Part shown: one piece after another, positions 1 to 5,051 of the stretch | Layout: each line of letters opens with the position of its first letter | How positions within the stretch are numbered: position 1 is the first letter of the stretch | From: Olsenella sp. | GTDB lineage: Bacteria > Actinomycetota > Coriobacteriia > Coriobacteriales > Atopobiaceae | DNA: 5,051 nt | NCBI GenBank assembly: GCA_015062715.1 | Contig: SUUD01000166.1 | Span: 1 to 5,051 of the forward strand | Direction: 5' to 3' | Notes under the pieces: model-generated | Database searches by the model: none | What the model was told of the DNA's origin: nothing | Seen by the model: only the letters and a program-made list of their open reading frames with translations | Translations under genes and position numbers: made by a program

Positions 1-217
1 GCTCGGCGTTGACGTCGAAGTAGCGCCTGACGCGCTCGACCGTGCTGACCTTGGTGAGGCGGGCGATGCGCACGGCCCCGTCGTCAAACTGGCTCGCGGC
101 GGCAGCGACGACGTCGCTCGCGGTGTCGCCAAGCGAGTCGGAGATGACGTGGATGATGGGCTTGGCGTCGGGCTCGATGTCCAGCTCGTCATCCTCGATG
201 CGGTCGGTCTCGCTCAT
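1..217 (-). CDS. Pyruvate, phosphate dikinase regulatory protein (PDRP/DUF299 family), 5' part only
   Basis: The first 72 codons are visible; the rest lies beyond the left edge. After an acidic, probably disordered leader of about 20 residues (MSETDRIEDDELDIEPDAKP) comes the start of the conserved core, IHVISDSLGDTASDVVAAAA, then SQFDDGAVRIARLTKV. This matches the N-terminal strand-helix unit of the DUF299 kinase/phosphotransferase family. Members are cytosolic bifunctional enzymes that inactivate pyruvate, phosphate dikinase by ADP-dependent threonine phosphorylation and reactivate it by Pi-dependent dephosphorylation. The paralogous PpsR does the same to PEP synthase. The ATP/ADP-binding P-loop and the catalytic C-terminal half are off the window, so substrate choice (PPDK or PEP synthase) cannot be decided here. 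The ATG at 215-217 is preceded by GAAAGGAA with good spacing, which fixes the start. It lies 40 bp after glyS with no terminator between, so it is probably cotranscribed. A ppdK gene further downstream would support the PPDK assignment. Confidence 0.82.
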   Translation of the reverse strand, partial: MSETDRIEDDELDIEPDAKPIIHVISDSLGDTASDVVAAAASQFDDGAVRIARLTKVSTVERVRRYFDVNAE

Positions 218-222
218 CGGTG

Positions 223-230
223 TTCCTTTC
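223..230 (-). promoter_or_regulatory. Ribosome-binding site of the PPDK regulator gene
   Basis: On the minus strand GAAAGGAA lies just before ACACCG-ATG or shorter, giving AGGA a normal spacing of about 5-7 bases to the ATG at 217. It supports that ATG as the real start and shows that the gene has its own initiation signal despite being only 40 bp from glyS. Confidence 0.7.
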
Positions 231-257
231 TCGTCGCCAGCCGCAGGGCCGGTGAGG

Positions 258-2354
258 CTAGCGCTTGCGTGCGAGCGCCCCAATGTCGGCCACGCCGGAG
301 AAGACGCCGGCGAAGCGGTTGAGCAGCCTCAGGCGGTTGTTCCTGACACCAGTATCCTCGTCCATGACAAGGACGTCATCGAAGAATCGGTCGATAGGTC
401 CCCTCAGGTCGGCGAGGGCACGCAGGGCGCCCGAGAAGTCCCCGGACGCGAGCGCCTCGGCAACCTTCGCCTCACCCGTCTCGCAGGCGTCGAGCAGCGC
501 CGCCTCGGCGTCGCCGAGCAGGCTGGGGTCGACGTCGGCCCCAAGCGACGCGTCGGCCAGGTGCGAGGCACGCGCGAAGGCGGTGGCAAGGTCATCGAAG
601 GTCTCGGGGTCGTCGGCACGCGCGTCCTCGAGGGCGTGCGAGCGGCTCAGGAACTCCGCGGGGTCGATGACCCCCGCGGCAGAGACCGCGTCGATGGTGT
701 CGGGGGCGATGCCCTCGTCGCGCGCAATCGCCGAGAGGCGCCCGGCGAAGAAGGCCTTGACCTGCGACGTCACGTCACCCGCGTCGAACTCGATGCCCTG
801 GTCGGCGAACGAGCCCACCGCGACGTCGATGACGCGCTCAAGCGAGACCTGCGGCAGCGTGCGGAGCATGGCGATGACGCCGATGGCGGAGCGGCGGACG
901 GCGAAGGGGTCGGCGGATCCCGTGGGCGGCTCGCCGATCGCGAACATGCCACAGATCGTGTCGAGCTTGTCGGCGATGGCGACGCAGCGGCCGACGAGCG
1001 TGTCGGGGAGGACGTCGCCGGCGAAGCGCGGGCGGTAGTGCTGCGCGATGGCGGTGGCGACCTGGTCGTCCTCGCCCTGCGCGGCCGCATAGTAGCCTCC
1101 CATGACGCCCTGCTGGCTCGTGAACTCGACGACCGCCTGCGAGACAAGGTCGGCCTTAGCGAGGTGAGCGGCGCGGGCGGCGCGGGCCGTGTCGGCCGGG
1201 TCGTCGCTCGCGGCCGAGGCGATCGCGGAGGCGAGCGCCTCCATGCGCTCTGCCTTCTGGAGGACCGTGCCCAGCCGCTTCTGGAAGACGACCTGCGAGA
1301 GGCGCTCGCGGAAGGCCTCCAGGCCAACCTTGAGGTCCTCGTCATAGAAGAACTTGGCGTCGTCGAGGCGCGGCCTCACGACGCGCTCGTTGCCGGCCCG
1401 CACCGTGTCGTTCACCTTGGGGTCGGCGTTGGACACGATGACGAACTCGCGCGTGAGCGAGCCGTCGGCGGCATAGATCGGGAAGTAGCGCTGGTGCTTG
1501 AGCATGGCCTCCACGATGATCTCGTGGGGGACGGCGAGGAACTCCTCGTCGAAGGAGCCGACGACGACCGTCGGCCACTCGCAGAGGTTCACGACCTCGT
1601 CGAAGGTGCCCTTGGGGGTGTCGACGTGCGCGCCGCCGCGGGCCGCCTCGACCTCGGCGATGCCCGCGCGGATGACCTCGGCGCGGCGGGACTCGCCCAG
1701 GACGTAGGCCCGCTCGAGGACGTCCTCGTAGGCGCTGGCCTCGGGGACGACATGCTCGCCGGGACCCAGGACGCGATGCCCACGAGTCGTGTTGGAGCTC
1801 GTCACGTCGGCGTACGAGACGGGGACGACGGTGTCGCCCAGCAGGGCGCAGATCCAGCGGATGGGACGCACGAAGGTCTGGTGCTCGCTCCCCCACCTCT
1901 GGCTGCGGTAGTTGGGCCACTGGATGGAGGCGATGGTCTGCTCGCACAGGGACGACAGCAGCTCGAGCGCGTCGACCGAGGCGATGGAGCGCTCGGCGAA
2001 CACGTACTCGTTGCCGTCGTCGGCGACGCGGCGAACGAGCTGGTCGGCGGTGATGCCGGCCTTGCGGGCGAAGCCCTCAGCGGCCTTGGTCGGGGCGCCG
2101 TCGGCGTCAAAGGCGATCTGGGCCTTGGGCCCGCGGAGGACCTCATGGACCTCGTCGGTCGCGGTGGCGCAGGCGTCGACGACCACGGCGAGGCGACGCG
2201 GGGTCGAGAGCGTGCGGATCTCGCCATGGGCGAGGCCCGCCTCGTCCAGGCCCTTCGCGACGAGCTTGCCCAGCTGGTCCTGGGCCTTCATGAGCGGGGC
2301 GGAGGGCATCTCCTCGCAGCCGATCTCGAGGAGGAAGTCACGGGTGTCGGCCAT
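258..2354 (-). CDS. glyS: Glycine--tRNA ligase, beta subunit
   Basis: This is the beta subunit of the alpha2beta2 bacterial glycyl-tRNA synthetase. It binds and positions tRNA-Gly while the alpha subunit makes glycyl-adenylate. The protein is 698 residues (E. coli GlyS is 689) and aligns end to end with the family. The opening is FLLEIGCEEMPS (7-18), then LSTPRRLAV (49-57), EGFARKAG (93-100), FVRPIRW (161-167), RGHRVLG (191-197), EWPTVVVGSF (259-268), KHQRYFPIYA (286-295), and GNERVVRPRLDDAKFF (321-336). The HD-like domain follows, with HLAKADLVSQAVVEFTSQQG (397-416), YRPRFAGD (440-447), AIADKLDTICGMFAIG (459-474) and PTGSADPFAVRR (477-488). The C-terminal DALR-type anticodon-binding region ends with VRNNRLRLLNRF (670-681). 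The ATG at 2352-2354 follows glyQ by one base and has an ideal ribosome-binding site, so coupled translation with glyQ is likely and would suit equal subunit supply. No frameshift or missing block is seen. The sequence around 145-154 (QWPNYRSQRW) looks about two residues longer than the E. coli counterpart. Confidence 0.98.
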   Translation of the reverse strand: MADTRDFLLEIGCEEMPSAPLMKAQDQLGKLVAKGLDEAGLAHGEIRTLSTPRRLAVVVDACATATDEVHEVLRGPKAQIAFDADGAPTKAAEGFARKAGITADQLVRRVADDGNEYVFAERSIASVDALELLSSLCEQTIASIQWPNYRSQRWGSEHQTFVRPIRWICALLGDTVVPVSYADVTSSNTTRGHRVLGPGEHVVPEASAYEDVLERAYVLGESRRAEVIRAGIAEVEAARGGAHVDTPKGTFDEVVNLCEWPTVVVGSFDEEFLAVPHEIIVEAMLKHQRYFPIYAADGSLTREFVIVSNADPKVNDTVRAGNERVVRPRLDDAKFFYDEDLKVGLEAFRERLSQVVFQKRLGTVLQKAERMEALASAIASAASDDPADTARAARAAHLAKADLVSQAVVEFTSQQGVMGGYYAAAQGEDDQVATAIAQHYRPRFAGDVLPDTLVGRCVAIADKLDTICGMFAIGEPPTGSADPFAVRRSAIGVIAMLRTLPQVSLERVIDVAVGSFADQGIEFDAGDVTSQVKAFFAGRLSAIARDEGIAPDTIDAVSAAGVIDPAEFLSRSHALEDARADDPETFDDLATAFARASHLADASLGADVDPSLLGDAEAALLDACETGEAKVAEALASGDFSGALRALADLRGPIDRFFDDVLVMDEDTGVRNNRLRLLNRFAGVFSGVADIGALARKR

Positions 2355-2355
2355 C

Positions 2356-3261
<906 letters not shown>

Positions 3262-3264
3262 ACG

Positions 3265-3278
3265 TTCCTTCCCTCCTT
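3265..3278 (-). promoter_or_regulatory. Double Shine-Dalgarno region of glyQ
   Basis: Reading the minus strand, AAGGAGGG (3271-3278) is followed directly by AAGGAA (3265-3270) and then CGT-ATG. Either can pair with the 16S rRNA tail: the first is a stronger match at about 9-10 bases from the ATG, the second is weaker and closer, at about 4-5 bases. It confirms the ATG at 3261 as the glyQ start and suggests strong initiation. Confidence 0.75.
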
Positions 3279-3292
3279 GCCGCTCTCGCGGC
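3279..3292 (-). other. RNA hairpin with GAGA tetraloop abutting the glyQ ribosome-binding site
   Basis: The minus-strand RNA reads GCCGC-GAGA-GCGGC: a perfect five-base-pair stem closed by a GNRA-type tetraloop, with the 3' arm ending at the base before AAGGAGGG. There is no T-tract after it, so it is not an intrinsic terminator. Effects on ribosome access or on mRNA end stability are possible but not shown. Confidence 0.55.
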
Positions 3293-3298
3293 GATCGG

Positions 3299-3316
3299 GC
3301 GCCGCCGGGGCGGCGC
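3299..3316 (-). other. GC-only palindrome / hairpin between lepB and glyQ
   Basis: The minus-strand sequence GCGCCGCC-CC-GGCGGCGC is a perfect 18-base inverted repeat. With a realistic four-base loop it forms a seven-base-pair stem made wholly of G-C pairs. It starts about ten bases after the lepB stop. The following sequence (CCGATCGCC) has no T-run, so a rho-independent terminator is unlikely. An mRNA-stabilising or pausing hairpin is possible. Its 3' arm can also pair with the hairpin that follows (see findings). Confidence 0.55.
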
Positions 3317-3326
3317 GTCGTGACTG

Positions 3327-4073
3327 TCAGAACAGGCCGGCGTCTTCCGGCGGCCAGAAGATGAAGACGGCGCGCGACGAGACGTTGTCCACGTCCACGG
3401 CGCCAAAGTACCGCGAGTCGAGCGAGTTGGTGCGGTTGTCCCCCATCACCCAGACGCAGCCGTCGGGGACGACGTAGGGATACGAGATGTCCTCCTCGAG
3501 GTTGGTGCCGTGGCCGGCGATGGGCTGGGTTTGCTTGCCCTGCGTGTAGGGCTCGTCAAGTGGCAGCCCGTCCACGTAGACGACGCCGTCGCGCAGGTCG
3601 ACCGTCTGGCCCTCGGTGGCTATCACGCGCTTGATGAGCGTGACGCCGCCACGCGTGGGGTCGGGGTCGGTGAAGGTGACGATCTCGCCTGCCACCGGGT
3701 CACGGAAGCGGTACGACACCTTCTCGCCGAACAGCCGGTCGCCCAGCTGGATGGTCTCGAGCATCGAGCCGGACGGGACCTGGTAGGGCTCGCCCACGAA
3801 GGCGCGTAGGAGCACGATGAGGACGAAGACGGTGAGCAGCGTGCGCAGCGTCTCGAGCATGGGGTTGCCCTGGTCGTCTGCGGGACCGCCCGTCGTGGCC
3901 TCGTACATGGCGAGGTAGGGGTTGGTTCCCGTGTCGGCCTTGTACGTGCCGCCCGCGGGCTCCTCGCCCGGGACGTACCCGTAGAGGGGACGATGCCAGT
4001 CGCCCGTGGTGGTCGCGGGCGTCTCCTTGGCCCGCCGCGACGCGGCGATGCGGTCCCTAATCGACATGGCCAT
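3327..4073 (-). CDS. lepB: Type I signal peptidase (leader peptidase)
   Basis: A membrane serine-lysine protease of family S26 that removes signal peptides from exported proteins at the outer face of the membrane. Counting from the ATG at 4073 (248 residues), a cytoplasmic leader of about 70 residues precedes one hydrophobic segment, LLTVFVLIVLLRAFV (about 79-93). The family boxes follow: box B PSGSM with the nucleophile Ser103, GDRLFGEKVSYRF (111-123), PVAGEIVTFTDPDP (126-139), box D LIKRVIA with the general-base Lys148, and box E GDNRTNSLDSRYFG (211-224). It ends with IFWPPEDAGLF. The start is uncertain: in-frame TTG (4079), GTG (4076), ATG (4073) and ATG (4067) all fall inside the trmD 3' end, and none has a clear ribosome-binding site. 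Initiation is probably coupled to trmD termination. I chose the first ATG. The leader has the same third-position G/C bias as the rest, so it looks translated. The gene sits between tRNA genes' enzymes, as lepB often does near trmD. Confidence 0.95.
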   Translation of the reverse strand: MAMSIRDRIAASRRAKETPATTTGDWHRPLYGYVPGEEPAGGTYKADTGTNPYLAMYEATTGGPADDQGNPMLETLRTLLTVFVLIVLLRAFVGEPYQVPSGSMLETIQLGDRLFGEKVSYRFRDPVAGEIVTFTDPDPTRGGVTLIKRVIATEGQTVDLRDGVVYVDGLPLDEPYTQGKQTQPIAGHGTNLEEDISYPYVVPDGCVWVMGDNRTNSLDSRYFGAVDVDNVSSRAVFIFWPPEDAGLF

Positions 4074-4800
4074 CACCAACCAACAGGCGTGCCGCCTCGA
4101 CCTGCTCGGCGCCGATGCCGGCGCGCTCGATGAGGTCGGGCCTCCAGCACGCGGTCCTCACCAGGGAGCTCGCCTGGCGCCAGCGGGCGATGCGCGCGTG
4201 GTCGCCGGAGAGCAGCACCTCGGGCACCTCCCTGCCCTCGAAGCTCGCCGGGCGCGTGTACTGGGCGTACTCGAGCAGGCCGTCGCCGAACGACTCGTCC
4301 TCGGCGCTCATCTCGTCACCGAGGGCGCCGGGAATGAGCCTGACCACCGAGTCGATGACCACGAGCGCGGCAAGCTCGCCGCCCGTGAGGACGTAGTCGC
4401 CCAGGGATATGACCTCGTCGGCGAGGTCGTATGCGCGCTCGTCGATGCCCTCGTAGCGGCCACAGACGAACAGCAGCCGCTCGTGCTGGAGCAGACGGCG
4501 CGCGTCGGCCTCCTCGTAGCGCCTGCCGCAGGGAGAGAAGAAGATCACATGCGGGGCGGTCGCGAACTGCGACGAGATGTCGCGGACCGCCTCGAAGATG
4601 GGCTCGGGCTTCATGAGCATGCCCTGGCCCCCGCCAAAGGGGGCGTCGTCGACCGTGCGGTGGCGGTCATGGGTCCAGTCGCGCAGGTCGTGCGAGACGA
4701 ACTCGCACAGCCCGTCACGTCGGGCCCTCCCCATGATGGAGGAGCCGAGGTACCCGTCGAACACTTCCGGGAAGACCGAGAGCGTCTCGTATCGCCTCAT
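4057..4800 (-). CDS. trmD: tRNA (guanine37-N1)-methyltransferase
   Basis: TrmD uses S-adenosylmethionine to methylate N1 of G37, next to the anticodon, which prevents +1 frameshifting. It acts in the cytosol as a dimer with a trefoil-knot (SPOUT) fold. The protein has 247 residues, the usual size. It shows LSVFPEVFDGYLGSSI (7-22), DRHRTVDDAPFGGGQGMLMK (45-64), IFFSPCGRRY (86-95), the knot motifs LLFVCGRYEGIDERA (109-123) and ISLGDYVLTGGELAAL (131-146), VIDSVVRLIPGALG (148-161) with Arg154, GLLEYAQYTRP (174-184), VPEVLLSGDHARIARWR (192-208) and the C-terminal tRNA-binding domain SSLVRTACWRPDL (211-223). At the position of the E. coli catalytic Asp169 the ungapped alignment gives Glu169 (AEDESF, 166-171). 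The ATG overlaps the rimM stop codon as ATGA and has GAGGT (4807-4811) six bases upstream, so coupled translation is likely. The 3' end overlaps the lepB start. Confidence 0.98.
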   Translation of the reverse strand: MRRYETLSVFPEVFDGYLGSSIMGRARRDGLCEFVSHDLRDWTHDRHRTVDDAPFGGGQGMLMKPEPIFEAVRDISSQFATAPHVIFFSPCGRRYEEADARRLLQHERLLFVCGRYEGIDERAYDLADEVISLGDYVLTGGELAALVVIDSVVRLIPGALGDEMSAEDESFGDGLLEYAQYTRPASFEGREVPEVLLSGDHARIARWRQASSLVRTACWRPDLIERAGIGAEQVEAARLLVGDGHVD

Positions 4801-5051
4801 GACACGACCTCGTCTTCCACGCTGCCGAGCGGAGCGTCGACGATGACCTCGCCGCCCGGGACGACCTCGCGCACGATCTCGGGGACGACGGGGAGCATGA
4901 CCTCGCCAAGCGGCCCCTCGATGACCAGCACGTCCTGTGCCGGTCCGGCGAGCACGTCGACGACCTCCCCGAGCGCGCCCCTCGTAAGGTCGCGGACGGG
5001 GCGCCCCACGAGGACCGCGGCGGCCTCGAGGTAGAGGTCGTCCGGGAGGTC
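4797..5051 (-). CDS. rimM: Ribosome maturation factor RimM, C-terminal part
   Basis: The last 84 codons plus stop are visible. The reading frame stays open to the right window edge, so the N-terminal RimM domain lies outside. The visible part fits the C-terminal PRC-barrel of RimM: DDLYLEAAAVLVGRPVRD, then GALGEVVDVLAGPAQDVLVI, LGEVMLPVVPEIVREV and a final VIVDAPLG, matching the family's order of 'G..lG.V..V...p..dvl.v', 'liP.i...v' and 'i.v..p.gl'. RimM binds ribosomal protein S19 in the 30S head and assists 16S rRNA processing. The identification is strengthened by trmD immediately downstream with a four-base ATGA overlap, the common rpsP-rimM-trmD order. An internal GTG at 5007-5009 is not a start; coding sequence continues upstream of it. 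Confidence 0.92.
   Translation of the reverse strand, partial: DLPDDLYLEAAAVLVGRPVRDLTRGALGEVVDVLAGPAQDVLVIEGPLGEVMLPVVPEIVREVVPGGEVIVDAPLGSVEDEVVS
4807..4811 (-). promoter_or_regulatory. trmD ribosome-binding site inside rimM
   Basis: GAGGT on the minus strand lies six bases before the trmD ATG and is part of the last rimM codons. Together with the ATGA stop/start overlap it supports re-initiation of ribosomes coming off rimM, and supports the chosen trmD start. Confidence 0.6.

Noticed and set aside
218..257. A separate promoter for the PPDK regulator in the 40-bp gap after glyS.
   Set aside because: The gap is GC-rich and holds only a ribosome-binding site; no -10/-35 pair is visible.
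3279..3326. An intrinsic transcription terminator after lepB.
   Set aside because: Two GC-rich stems are present but neither is followed by a T-run on the minus strand; the downstream bases are CCGATCGCC and AAGGAGGG.
3262..3326. A T-box or other riboswitch leader for glyQ.
   Set aside because: The gap is only 65 bp, far shorter than a T-box, and no T-box consensus or specifier-loop pattern is seen.
4797..5009. A 70-residue small protein starting at the GTG at 5007-5009.
   Set aside because: The frame stays open upstream to the window edge and the residues belong to the RimM PRC-barrel, so this is the tail of rimM and not a separate gene.
4006..5034. A 342-codon plus-strand open frame opposite lepB, trmD and rimM.
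   Set aside because: The opposite strand carries three recognisable, overlapping genes. The predicted product is repetitive in composition and matches nothing I know.

Overview
This 5,051-base window is a tightly packed, high-GC stretch of bacterial chromosome. All six genes lie on the minus strand, so they are transcribed from the right end of the window to the left. In transcription order they are: the 3' end of rimM (16S rRNA/30S maturation factor, cut by the window edge), trmD (tRNA m1G37 methyltransferase), lepB (type I signal peptidase), glyQ and glyS (alpha and beta subunits of the two-subunit glycyl-tRNA synthetase), and the 5' end of a pyruvate, phosphate dikinase regulatory protein (cut by the left edge).

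The probable source is a member of the class Coriobacteriia (the Olsenella / Atopobium / Collinsella group). This is inferred from three things: high GC with strong G/C bias at third codon positions, a split alpha2beta2 glycyl-tRNA synthetase (most other high-GC actinobacteria use a single-chain enzyme), and a PPDK-type regulator. It is a judgement from gene content and protein flavour, not a database match.

Layout: rimM and trmD overlap by four bases (ATGA). trmD and lepB overlap by about 17 bases, depending on the lepB start. lepB and glyQ are separated by 65 bp, the largest gap in the window, which holds two GC-rich hairpins and a strong ribosome-binding site. glyQ and glyS are one base apart, with the glyS ribosome-binding site inside the last glyQ codons. 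glyS and the PPDK regulator are 40 bp apart, with a clear ribosome-binding site. I see no intrinsic terminator (hairpin plus T-tract) and no convincing promoter, so the simplest reading is one long transcription unit that enters from beyond the right edge and continues past the left edge. There is no gene-free stretch over 300 bases.

Functionally, rimM, trmD and glyQS serve ribosome assembly, tRNA modification and tRNA charging. lepB serves protein export. The last gene points to control of pyruvate/PEP interconversion. This is a housekeeping region. I found no mobile element, CRISPR array, RNA gene or candidate new defence or biosynthetic system. The points worth a second look are small: the hairpin arrangement ahead of glyQ, a cysteine cluster in GlyQ, a possible Asp-to-Glu change at the TrmD catalytic position, a long cytoplasmic leader on LepB, and the absence of rplS from its usual place after trmD.
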